In this document: positions 1 through 7,709 of the stretch, one piece after another
Position numbering within the stretch: the first letter of the stretch is position 1
Layout: every line of letters begins with the position of its first letter
Assembly: GCA_023132075.1 (NCBI GenBank)
Contig: JAGLYT010000002.1
Location: 1 to 29,456 of the forward strand
DNA: 29,456 nucleotides
Reading direction: 5' to 3'
Source: a bacterium
Lineage (GTDB): Bacteria > CBDUZB01 > JAGLHV01
Program-made: the position numbers and the translations under genes
Notes under the pieces: model-generated
Database searches by the model: none
Seen by the model: only the letters and a program-made list of their open reading frames with translations
What the model was told of the DNA's origin: nothing

Positions 1-373
1 CCTGCTTACCCTGCCATTCGGCATAAATCATTCCTACATTGGCCGGGGTTTCATTAACCTTGATTTTACAGCGAATGGCACAGTCATCTCCGATCCCGGG
101 ATTGGGAAAGACTGCATAAGAAGTGTCGGATGTTTCAATTCCTTGATATTCAGCGGTGCTAATTTCAGTAGCGGGAATGGTATTACTGGTAGGATCTGCG
201 GTTACATCAATTTCATAACCATAGGCAATATGGGAAGAAGAGGGATTGGTAATACCCGTAAAATCATAAGTGGTGGCACCAAGAGCAGGTAAACAAAGAA
301 TAAGTAACAGAATAATAGAAAAAATAAAGAGTTGAATTTTCGGGAAAAGAAATTTTTTAATTAAGTTTATCAT
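1..373 (-). CDS. Secreted protein, N-terminal part only (runs off the window)
   Basis: An open frame on the minus strand begins at ATG 373-371 and continues past the window edge, giving about 124 residues. An AAGGAGG ribosome binding site lies 13 nt upstream. The N-terminus has lysines followed by a long hydrophobic core (FIFSIILLLILCLPALGA), a typical Sec signal peptide with likely cleavage after LGA. The mature part is rich in Thr, Ser, Ile and Asn and contains two cysteines close together (DDCAIRCK), which suggests an extracellular beta-sandwich. I do not recognise a family. It lies downstream of the other secreted-protein genes and is read in the same direction. Confidence 0.75.
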   Translation of the reverse strand, partial: MINLIKKFLFPKIQLFIFSIILLLILCLPALGATTYDFTGITNPSSSHIAYGYEIDVTADPTSNTIPATEISTAEYQGIETSDTSYAVFPNPGIGDDCAIRCKIKVNETPANVGMIYAEWQGKQ

Positions 374-410
374 CAAAAATACAAAGCCTCCTTACCTTTA
401 CAAATAACTA

Positions 411-739
411 TTACCTGGCTACTACAATTGTCCCGTTTATTGCTTTTCCGTTAACTTTCAATTGATAGACATAAACACCGCTTCTTGCTTTTCTTCCGTC
501 ATTAAATTTTCCGTTCCAGCAAAGAGAATTAGTTATTTCTCCGGGAAGCATATCTGTCACATAAGAACCGGTTATTTAATGTATCATTAATGCCGTTTTT
601 AGTATAAATAGGAACCGGTGTAATGTCTGTATCAAATTGGCCAAGACAATTATACGCGTCCTGACCATTAATAAATGTATAACTTTTTATATGCAGGAAA
701 AAAATAAATATGAAAATAAAATAAAATAGGTTTTTTCAT
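411..739 (-). pseudogene. Decayed NHL-repeat / FlgD-like C-terminal protein
   Basis: Reading from ATG 739 there is a short signal-like start (MKKPILFYFHIYFF) that soon hits a stop. In another frame follows NGQDAYNCLGQFDTD, which resembles the opening of bacterial NHL-repeat proteins. After a second frame change near 565-575 comes an almost intact copy of the last 50 or so residues of the neighbouring FN3 protein (SGVYVYQLKVNGKAINGTIV and so on), ending at TAA 413-411. The N-terminus and C-terminus of a once long gene are therefore joined by a large deletion with frameshifts. The NHL assignment rests on a short stretch; the FlgD-like tail is clear from its near-identity with 3465-3620. Confidence 0.7.
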
Positions 740-768
740 TTTTTAATTTTCCATTTTTAAATTACTTG

Positions 769-794
769 TCTGGCTACTACAATTGTTCCGTTTA
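769..794 (-). repeat. Orphan copy of the FlgD-like gene 3' end
   Basis: About 26 bases repeat the last codons (GTIVVAR) found at the ends of the pseudogene (from 414) and of the FN3 gene (from 3468). The similarity stops abruptly after ccgttta at 794. It therefore looks like a recombination or deletion scar between tandem paralogues. Confidence 0.65.
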
Positions 795-817
795 AGATGA
801 GGAAAACAACTTTTTAT

Positions 818-3438
818 CTACGGTTGTTGTTCAGCCGTTATCGTTACTGTTATGGTCTGCTGCGTAGTTAAGCCTGTACTTGTCGGTGATTCAAACCTGA
901 ACCATAAATATCTTTCTTCACTGGGTGGAACATTGTATCCTTTAGCTGTTTCTCCTTCGTCGTCTTTGGCAAAATCTCCCGTAGAGCATACCCGCTGAGT
1001 AGTTCCGATAGCATCGGAAAAAGTTCCCCCAATATCAAAATGGCTGCTTTGTGCTGTGGCCGTCTGGAAATTACCGCACATACGGAATTCTTCCACCCCG
1101 GGAGCAGTATCAGTAACGCAGGTCCAGCCGGCAGGGGCAGCAAGATGAAGGGAATATCGTTCGTTGACATCTCCATTATTAGTAACGGTGATTGAGCTTG
1201 TAGCAGCATTAGTACTGTTTTTAAGTACCGTTCCAAAATCATAAGAAGAAGGATTAACAGAAATACTTAAAGTTACAATACCACTGCGTGAAGCTTGTTC
1301 GGTATTGGCGTAAGCACCCATATTGACCCTGTCTCCATTGTCTTCAGGTTCGTTATCATAATATGTATACTCTGTACCAGCTGAATAAGGAGCTCCGGCA
1401 TCAAGACAGGGACTGGATTCAGCGTCATTAACCCATCCGCCGGTTGTCCAATGGCCATAAATAGATTTAAGATGAAAATCACTGCCGGGAGTTACCAATT
1501 TTGGGTCTCCTGATATTGAATTTGCATCAGGAGATATATAGCAGCCTTGCCAATTAGCCAGGGTGGTGTAAGTTTCTGACGGTTCTGCCCAACTCCAGGC
1601 GTAGGCTAACCGGGTACCGGAGGCAACATAAAAAATATTATAGTCAGAATCCGGTGCGTTATTATCAAAACTATCATCTACCAAAAAAGCTTGCTCTATT
1701 TCAGTTGAGCAACAATTATTAACATAGAAAATATTGTTTCGAATAGTAACTCCTGATCTGTCTGCCTTGAAGATACCGCTGATAACATCATAAAATGTAT
1801 TATTGTATGCCTGGGAATTTATGCCTAATTGGTAGATTCCAGCGCTGTTATGGTTATAATTTCCTAGAGATTCAGTTAAATCATGAAAAATGCAGTTACG
1901 AATAATAGTAAAAGAAGCACCTGCTCCAACACCATGCGATTTTGTTCCGGTAAAATTTATTCCTTCAACTGTAACATAGGGAATATTAATCTTTAAGCAT
2001 CCATAGGAATTTATGCCATCATAATCACAAAACAGGACAGTACTTTTTTTATTTATCCATGTGGGCCTTTCTCCATTCTTAGAACGGATAGTTAATGTAT
2101 TATCAGAGGTTGTAGTAAGATTTTGTAGAGTAACTCCTTCTTCATAATCATCACTGTTTTGAATTTGAATAAAAAATCTACCTTTGCCGGTTAAATCATT
2201 GGATTCATTGGTACAAAGGTCGGAAAATGCCTGACCAACGGTTTTCCAGCAGTTATCCAGTATATCAGGGTTACCATCAGGCACACCGCTATCATCAGGG
2301 GCAGAAGAGTTGACATAATAAAATATGGAGGGCAACTTAATTAATACTGTACCTAATTGAACAGCATAAGTGCTAATATCATCACTTGCAGAGGAAATGG
2401 TAACATCACCCGAAGAAGTGATTTCTATTCCCACGGTAGTATCTTCTATCGCCGAAGGACTTACATTCAGGACCACGTGGATGTAGTTTGTTGTTGCATA
2501 TTCTGCTGTTACCGGTGTAGCAGAAAAATTAAAATCGGCATGGTTGCTGGTATTAAAAGTTGTGGTTATCGCCAGCTGACTTTCGGTTCCGCTATAGATA
2601 CCGTCTGTATCGGTAAACAACTTTACACTACTCAGGTCACTATCGGCATCACAAGTTCCGTATTCGGTGAGAGTAATAGTACTCAGGTCGCGGGGTTCGC
2701 TGGTATTATCAGCGTAATATTTAAAGGTCCCGACAAGTAAATTAACGCCGCCTTTGCATAGTGAATCAACTACACTATCTTTAGCAATAGTTACCTGCGT
2801 TTCTCCCGTAGGGGTATAATCAATTACTAATTTAGGTCTGTAATTATTGTATTCGGTATTTACCGTATAAAATCCGCAATGATTAGAAGGTTGTCCGCTT
2901 TCAATATCATTTTTAACCAATAGACCGTTATTATTAGTCGGTGTATTCCACCAGTCCTGGACTGTGCTGGTAGCCGGATAGCTTGCTTCTGCTCCGTCAG
3001 TATCCTGATAGGTGTAATTACCAAGTTCAGCGGGATTAAAGGTACCTCCTGTATTAGTCCAGGCGATTGCATTATCTCTATTATTCCAGCAGGCATATTG
3101 TGTAGTCCAGTTCTCGGTGAGTTGATAACATCTAAGGGTTAAACCACTAGTTCCGATGGCAGCTTCATATATATAGAAAGTAGCGGAGTTTATGGAAGCA
3201 CCGGGAGGAATAATGGAGAGAATGTCAAATTGGGCAATGTATCTAAACACAGTACTATTAGTGTGTCCTATTCCGTATGAAGAGGCTGAGGAGTTTATAA
3301 TAGTTGGATTGTCACTATCTATTCCGTTATCTGCTGCGGGGTATATGGTTACAATATCTGTTTGGGCATATCTAACCCAGAAATTAAGATGAAAAATAAT
3401 GAAAAACAACAATAAAAAAGTTTTTTTTTTAATTTCAT
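818..3438 (-). CDS. Secreted DNRLRE + beta-helix protein; start broken by an A10 tract
   Basis: The long frame is open from TTG 3412 to TAG at 818 (864 residues). The natural start appears to be ATG 3438-3436, which has a GCGGAG binding site. In the current sequence that ATG is out of frame: it enters a run of ten A (T on the plus strand, 3421-3430) and stops after 29 codons. One extra A would give MKLKKKTFLLLFFIIF, a normal signal peptide, joined to the long frame. Domains by eye (residues of the long frame): DNRLRE-type carbohydrate-binding-like module at about 20-200, a beta-sandwich linker to about 345, a right-handed beta-helix with NN-rich coils (IIRNCIFHDL, VTIRNNIFYV) at about 350-650, and a C-terminal domain of about 150 residues shared with the 190-aa protein at 5650. 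The product is probably an extracellular surface protein. Confidence 0.75.
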
Positions 3439-3464
3439 TTTTGCAATCTCCGCTTTTAAATTAT

Positions 3465-5207
3465 TTATCTGGCTACTACAACTGTTCCGTTTATTGCTTT
3501 TCCGTTAACTTTCAGTTGATAGACATAAACACCGCTTCTTGCTTTTCTTCCGTCTTTGAATCTTCCGTTCCAGCAAAGAGAATTAGTTATTTCTCCGGGA
3601 AGCATATCTGCTACAAAAGAGCCGCTTAAATCGTAGATCTTGCCGGTAACTGTTTCATTAGTGGGATTTTCAAAGACAAAGTTGGTTACATCATTTATTC
3701 CGTCATTGTTAGGGCTGAAAATACGCGGATAAACCTTAGTTAGAGTAAATTTTGTAAATATTAATTTCTGAATAATATTATAATAACCCAGGTATTTAGA
3801 TTTAATGCTGATAGTTTGATTGTCTGTATCGACAGTTCCTTCTATGTTTATCCATTCTACTCCGTTGTGCCAGGAAACAGCAAGCCTTTCATTAGCCTGA
3901 GCGGCAAAAATATCAGTTCCGCTAACGAATCCGTTGCTTGTCGGATAATGAAGAATAATGTCGGCTTCCGGACCTGGGAAAACACAATTAATTATTTGAT
4001 TGTCAGTATAGGTATTAGCCGCAAAGAGAAAAGAACAGATAGTATCATCATGGATAGTTATTTGAGGTTGAGTAATGGTAAGCACTAAATCATCATTGTA
4101 ACTATTAGTTTCCCGGAAGAGCGGGGAATTAATAGTTTGCGGCGTTAATATTCTGGTGTAAAAATCTGTTGCCAAAGCAATAATATTCGTATTCGGGGTG
4201 CTGTCGACGATCATTGTAGCATTAGTGCTTTCATTGTTTGAAGAATCTTCCGCTTTCACTGTGTAGTAAAATACCTGTCCGTTGATTGTTGTGTCTGTCC
4301 AGAATAAATCGGTAATCAATGAACCGTTGACCAATGTCCAGATATCCAGATGGATATTATCAGTGCGATAGATATTATATCCGGCTAAATCAGTACAGGG
4401 TGTTCCGTCAATATTTTGAGTTACCGCATGCCAGTTTAAAGTGATACTGCTTCTATCCGGGCTTAGAGTTCCTCTTAATCCCGATGGTTCTCTGGGTAAG
4501 AGGGTATCAATAAAAGGTAGTGTCGTTTGAGAAACGATATTACCGGCTGAAGTAATAATGCTGTCTCCGTTATACCCGCAGATTCGGTACCAATAAGTAG
4601 TGTCGTAATTTAAACCGTTATCAGTAAAAGTACTGGTAGTAATATTATCTGCCCATGTTCTAATAAATCCCCATGTTCCGGGAACACCGCTATTATCCGG
4701 TGCTCTCTCTACTGCATAGCGGGTGTTTCCACCTGTACCTGCTGTCCAGGAAAGTGAAATTGAAGTTTGGGTGCTGTTGGGTGAACTCAGACCGGTAGGG
4801 GAATTAGCTAAAGTATAGCGGGTATCCGGATTGGATGAAATACTTTCTCCAAAACCATTAAAAGATTTAACATATCGTCCATATAAGGTATTTGGATTTA
4901 AGCCGCCTTCCGACCAGATCGTTATATCAGTACTTACCTCTACTTTAAATCCATCGGTAGAGGTATAAATGCGATATCCGTCTTCATTAGCTACATCATC
5001 CCATGACCACTGAATAGTAGTTGTAGATAAGGCTGTTCCCAAAAAATTAGCCGGTGGAGAAGGTATTTGAGTGATAATCACAGTGCAGTAAATATCTTCG
5101 GATAGGGCAGCAACCAGGAAAGGGGTATAGAAAACCATTCCTATTAACAACAGGCTGATGGTAAAAACCACTATTCGGAAAATGGAGTTTTGTCTTTTAC
5201 TGTTCAT
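3465..5207 (-). CDS. Secreted three-FN3 protein with FlgD/CHU_C-like C-terminus
   Basis: I place the start at ATG 5207 rather than the in-frame TTG at 5240, because AAGGGGCAGGG precedes the ATG. This gives 580 residues. After a basic start and a hydrophobic core (VVFTISLLLIGMVFYTPFLV) comes SEDIYCTVIIT, a motif shared with the 190-aa protein upstream. Three fibronectin type III-like domains follow at about 40-130, 135-230 and 240-345 (W-W and YWYRICGYN signatures). After a beta-rich middle the last 90 residues are FlgD Ig-like/CHU_C-like (PRIFSPNNDGINDV, then SGVYVYQLKVNG). Such domains sit at the end of many exported surface proteins; no Por-type secretion genes are in the window, so export by that route is unproven. 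The gene lies downstream of the 190-aa gene after a 440-nt structured gap. Confidence 0.85.
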   Translation of the reverse strand: MNSKRQNSIFRIVVFTISLLLIGMVFYTPFLVAALSEDIYCTVIITQIPSPPANFLGTALSTTTIQWSWDDVANEDGYRIYTSTDGFKVEVSTDITIWSEGGLNPNTLYGRYVKSFNGFGESISSNPDTRYTLANSPTGLSSPNSTQTSISLSWTAGTGGNTRYAVERAPDNSGVPGTWGFIRTWADNITTSTFTDNGLNYDTTYWYRICGYNGDSIITSAGNIVSQTTLPFIDTLLPREPSGLRGTLSPDRSSITLNWHAVTQNIDGTPCTDLAGYNIYRTDNIHLDIWTLVNGSLITDLFWTDTTINGQVFYYTVKAEDSSNNESTNATMIVDSTPNTNIIALATDFYTRILTPQTINSPLFRETNSYNDDLVLTITQPQITIHDDTICSFLFAANTYTDNQIINCVFPGPEADIILHYPTSNGFVSGTDIFAAQANERLAVSWHNGVEWINIEGTVDTDNQTISIKSKYLGYYNIIQKLIFTKFTLTKVYPRIFSPNNDGINDVTNFVFENPTNETVTGKIYDLSGSFVADMLPGEITNSLCWNGRFKDGRKARSGVYVYQLKVNGKAINGTVVVAR

Positions 5208-5649
5208 TTTCCCTGCCCCTTTGACTTTGTTTAAATTCAATTATCACAAGAAACCTCTTTTTTGCTGATTTCAGGCTTATTACTGTTTTTCTTAATCTTC
5301 TTGACCAATTATGGACTACTATCTGGTTAAGCAGATTATGCCATTAATAAACTACCGATGAAGCAACAAATGGTGTAGTTCAAGGCGAAAATTTACTGTT
5401 TGGATTTTTTGTTTCAGAGTGGATAATCTTTATTACCGCAGAGTATTTTCAAGATTATTAATCTCTCTGTATTTATCGGTTTTAGCTAAAACGACTAATT
5501 TAGCTGATTAATTATTTGTCATCCACTCAGCAATCCAGCCCGTTTCAAAGAATTACACCTGTTCTTTTTTAGGACATAAGGAGTATGTTCTTAAAGGTTA
5601 AAATAAAATTTTTAACCCGAAGGTAAACCTTATATCCTTGTAAGAACTA
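5208..5649. other. Gene-free 442-base gap rich in inverted repeats
   Basis: No credible reading frame was seen. The gap holds a nested hairpin right behind the upstream gene (5561-5647, separate entry), a perfect 14-base palindrome gttttagctaaaac at 5479-5492, and a separated inverted repeat (gagtggat near 5418 and atccactc at 5521-5528). No strong promoter was found for the FN3 gene downstream; the best is a TGtGATAAT-like extended -10 close to its start on the minus strand. The genes on both sides are probably on one transcript with a structured spacer. Confidence 0.5.
5561..5647 (-). terminator. Nested stem-loop directly after the 190-aa gene
   Basis: In the minus-strand RNA the structure begins 3 nt after the stop codon. 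GUUCUU (5647-5642) can pair with AAGAAC (5566-5561). GGAUAUAAGG (5637-5628) pairs with CCUUAUGUCC (5581-5572) over 10 bp with one G-U. Inside, GGUUAAAA (5617-5610) pairs with UUUUAACC (5603-5596) over a 6-nt loop. No U-run follows the outer stem, so it is more likely a 3'-end stabiliser or partial terminator than a strong intrinsic terminator. Confidence 0.5.
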
Positions 5650-6222
5650 TTAACTGGCAGTAGCGGTAATAGTAACCGTAATATACTGCTGTGCTGTTAC
5701 ATCCGTAGCTGTAGGTGCTTCAAAACGGAAATTCAAGTCTCTGGTAGCACTGGTGGCAACACTATATCCTTTTAAACCCACTCCTTCGAGATCTATGGCG
5801 AATTTAGTCGCAGAAGCAGTTTGAACGCCGGTAGTTAGTGCATCTGTGGGTCCATCGTAGCTGCCTGCTGCGTTAGCTGTTGTCGAAAACATAGCTGACA
5901 TTCTGAACTGATGAGCTGCCGGTGCTGCAGTTACCGGTGTCCAGGCAGTTCCGCCTCCGGTCAAACTATAAGCAATACTTAGATCATAGTCTTCGGTTAC
6001 ATTTCCATCGTTAGTAACGGTAATGGTTTGCGCGAGTGGTTCAGAACTTCCACTGGTAGCTAATGCTCCGAAAGGATAGCTCGAACTACTTAGAGATACG
6101 CTTAAATCCTGAATCAATACTGTACAATAAATGTTTTCGTTTAAACCGGCATAAACAGTACCGCCGGCGATACTCAACAAAAACACTATTCCGATGATGC
6201 TTAGAAATTTTGACGTTTTCAT
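5650..6222 (-). CDS. Small secreted beta-sandwich protein behind a riboswitch
   Basis: The product has 190 residues and starts at ATG 6222 after AAGGGGG. A clear Sec signal peptide (MKTSKFLSIIGIVFLLSIAG) ends near VYA. The mature protein opens with NENIYCTVLIQ, the motif also seen in the FN3 protein. The rest (YPFGALATS, TITVTNDGNVTEDYDL, QFRMSAMF, LNFRFEAPT, QQYITVTITA) aligns by eye along its length with the C-terminal domain of the protein at 818-3438. It is therefore a stand-alone version of that module, possibly a major secreted or fibre-forming subunit. I know no function for the family. It is the first gene after the minus-strand GEMM-I riboswitch, with a leader of about 200 nt between terminator and start, so its expression is probably set by cyclic-di-GMP. 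Confidence 0.85.
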   Translation of the reverse strand: MKTSKFLSIIGIVFLLSIAGGTVYAGLNENIYCTVLIQDLSVSLSSSSYPFGALATSGSSEPLAQTITVTNDGNVTEDYDLSIAYSLTGGGTAWTPVTAAPAAHQFRMSAMFSTTANAAGSYDGPTDALTTGVQTASATKFAIDLEGVGLKGYSVATSATRDLNFRFEAPTATDVTAQQYITVTITATAS

Positions 6223-6256
6223 CTTCTAATCCCCCTTTTATTTTATATACTTAGAT

Positions 6257-6274
6257 TATAGGTAAAAACCTATA
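6257..6274 (-). promoter_or_regulatory. Short hairpin in the leader of the 190-aa gene
   Basis: TATAGGT and ACCTATA flank an AAAA loop, giving a perfect 7-bp stem about 35 nt upstream of the start codon. It could shield or stabilise the 5' end of the transcript. No ligand or protein is implied. Confidence 0.4.
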
Positions 6275-6316
6275 TTTGCATCTACATCTCTACATCTTTT
6301 TTTTTAGTTTATTTTT

Positions 6317-6366
6317 TCACCTCCTTTGGGATAGAATTTTGTGTTTATTTTTTCGTCACTTCCTTT
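6317..6366 (-). promoter_or_regulatory. Two Shine-Dalgarno-like sequences without a gene
   Basis: In the minus-strand leader, AAAGGAGGTGA (6327-6317) is an ideal ribosome binding site but is followed only by AAAAAATAAAC. A near-copy, AAAGGAAGTGA (6366-6356), lies 39 nt upstream and is followed by CGAAAAAATAAAC. Neither has a start codon at normal distance that opens a real frame; GTG inside each gives 4-5 codons. They may be ribosome standby sites or mRNA-protecting sites. Confidence 0.45.
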
Positions 6367-6423
6367 CTCTTTAATTTTTAAATTGTTTTATTCAAACTTT
6401 CGCAATTCATTAGTTATACAATG

Positions 6424-6466
6424 AAAATAACCGGATTCCCTGTTTTTAGCTACAGGCCACCCGGTC
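6424..6466 (-). terminator. Terminator of the minus-strand riboswitch
   Basis: The minus-strand RNA forms ACCGG / CCGGU as outer stem and CCUGU / ACAGG as inner stem around AGCUAAAA, followed by a modest AUUUUCAUU tail. The 5' half contains GGGUGGCC, which can instead pair with GGUUACCC at the 3' end of the aptamer (8 bp, two G-U). Terminator and antiterminator therefore look mutually exclusive. Confidence 0.65.
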
Positions 6467-6490
6467 TTTAAAAGTTTTTTTCCTCTTTTC

Positions 6491-6571
6491 TTGGGTAACC
6501 CAGCCTCCCTTGATTAAGTCCGGGACTGTAGCTTTGTGTCTCCGCCTCACGACGAATTTACCTTTTTCCAA
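6491..6571 (-). promoter_or_regulatory. GEMM-I (cyclic-di-GMP-I) riboswitch, minus strand
   Basis: The class hallmarks appear in order: UUGG-AAAAA-GGUAAA, a P2 stem UUCGUC / GGCGGA capped by a GUGA (GNRA) tetraloop, GACACAAAGC (usual form GACGCAAAGC), an imperfect P3 (AGUCCC / GGGAGGCU with a bulge), then GGCUGGGUUACC and CCAA closing P1. The G before the UAAA element, equivalent to G20 of the Vc2 aptamer, is kept, which favours c-di-GMP over 3',3'-cGAMP. Variations at GACAC and GCU make it slightly divergent. It lies between a promoter (6603-6631) and a terminator (6424-6466) in front of the secreted-protein genes. Confidence 0.85.
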
Positions 6572-6602
6572 TGTAAAGATAATGTAACTATTATCTACCA
6601 TA

Positions 6603-6631
6603 AAAATAGCACCATTTTTAGTATTTGTCAA
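6603..6631 (-). promoter_or_regulatory. Sigma70-type promoter for the minus-strand riboswitch
   Basis: TTGACA (6631-6626), a 17-nt spacer and TATTTT (6608-6603) point toward the riboswitch. Transcription would begin about 20-25 nt before the aptamer. Confidence 0.75.
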
Positions 6632-6703
6632 CCAATTATAAATTAAAATAGGACTGATATTTCTTCGGTTTTTCATGTCTTAAATATATCCTTTAAAAAT
6701 AAT

Positions 6704-6725
6704 GTTAAATTTTTTTGTATTTAAC
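6704..6725 (-). terminator. Weak terminator after the 305-aa gene
   Basis: GTTAAAT / ATTTAAC is a 7-bp AT-rich stem with an 8-nt loop, followed by ATTATTTTT in the minus direction. It is about 65 nt past the stop codon of the 305-aa gene and just upstream of the riboswitch promoter, where an operon end would be expected. Confidence 0.45.
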
Positions 6726-6788
6726 CATAACTGTTATCTACTCCATGGGAAAACAATTAATATACTGATTGATATGTTAATATGGAGC

Positions 6789-7706
6789 TTATTTATGCAT
6801 AGTAACATAAAGCCTGGAAAGAACTTTTAAATGAACTTTTTCACCCATTATTTTTACTTGAATGATAAACACATATTTTTTACCTTTGTATTCTTTTTCC
6901 TTAGGAAAAGAAAGGTACATTTTTATTTCCTTTTCCTCTTTTGCCGGAACGAAAATTTTTGTTTTATTGAAAGTCAAAAATCCCGGATTAGGCGTATCTT
7001 TGTACCCTTCTTTTATTTTTCCCCCTACATCTTCTACACAAAGACTTTTTATTTCATAGGTAAAACCATATTTTTTATTGGGATTTATTATTTTAAGGGT
7101 TTGTTTAAGGTTATGTACTTTGCCCGGTTTAATATTTTTTACTACAATGTCATAAGGAAGAACGCTGAATTGGTAGTTTCCTTTTATTTTTCCCGTTTCA
7201 TCTTGAAAAGCACCGCCTTTAGGAAGAGGGGAATGTTTGGAGGCAATAGTAAATAAGAGTTTACTTTTTAGTCCTATAGCAATGGAACCTGTACCGGCGA
7301 TACTATGTGACCAAAAATAAACGATAAATTTTTTCCCTAAATATTTTTTGTTTTTAGGAATAGAAAGGAATAAATTTGTTTCCCCGGTTTGGTGAGCGGG
7401 GATGGTAAGTATTTCTTTTTCTATTTTTACCCAGGAAAGATCAGGAATAGATTCAAAGTCCATTTCTAATTGATTTTTAGTCGGATAAGCAGGTTCTAGT
7501 TCAAGTGTTAAGGTAATATCACTGGTGTTTTTTATTTTTAAAGGAAGATTAATTAAGTCTTTGGTGTTATAAGTTTCCCCGATTTGTAAATTTTCTATGA
7601 GTATTTTTCCGAAAGAAGTGGATAAACCGGCAGTATAGGAAGGTCTTACAGTTAAAGAGTGCAGGATAAAAAGTAAAAAAACAAAGAGAACGGCTTTTTT
7701 AAACAT
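6789..7706 (-). CDS. Secreted protein with two tandem Ig-like domains
   Basis: The product has 305 residues and starts at ATG 7706 with GGAGG 8 nt upstream. A signal peptide (KKAVLFVFLLFILHSLTV) ends near YTA. The mature part is a twofold repeat: residues about 30-150 (LPLKIKNTSDITLTLELEP, then SWVKIEKEILTIPAHQTGE, LGKKFIVYFW) and about 185-300 (KQTLKIINPNKKYGFTYEI, then LTFNKTKIFVPAKEEKEIK, YKGKKYVFIIQV). Each looks like an Ig-like fold of the kind that binds other surface proteins, similar in style to DUF916/WxL-associated or alpha-galactosidase NEW3 domains. Only 3 nt separate it from the stop of the O-antigen-ligase-like gene, and its ribosome binding site lies inside that gene, so the two are co-transcribed. 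The specific function is unknown. Confidence 0.8.
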   Translation of the reverse strand: MFKKAVLFVFLLFILHSLTVRPSYTAGLSTSFGKILIENLQIGETYNTKDLINLPLKIKNTSDITLTLELEPAYPTKNQLEMDFESIPDLSWVKIEKEILTIPAHQTGETNLFLSIPKNKKYLGKKFIVYFWSHSIAGTGSIAIGLKSKLLFTIASKHSPLPKGGAFQDETGKIKGNYQFSVLPYDIVVKNIKPGKVHNLKQTLKIINPNKKYGFTYEIKSLCVEDVGGKIKEGYKDTPNPGFLTFNKTKIFVPAKEEKEIKMYLSFPKEKEYKGKKYVFIIQVKIMGEKVHLKVLSRLYVTMHK

Positions 7707-7709
7707 AAC

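Noticed and set aside
6446-6676. 76-codon frame on the minus strand
   Set aside because: It runs across the promoter, the GEMM-I aptamer and the terminator arm; the RNA structure explains the sequence better.
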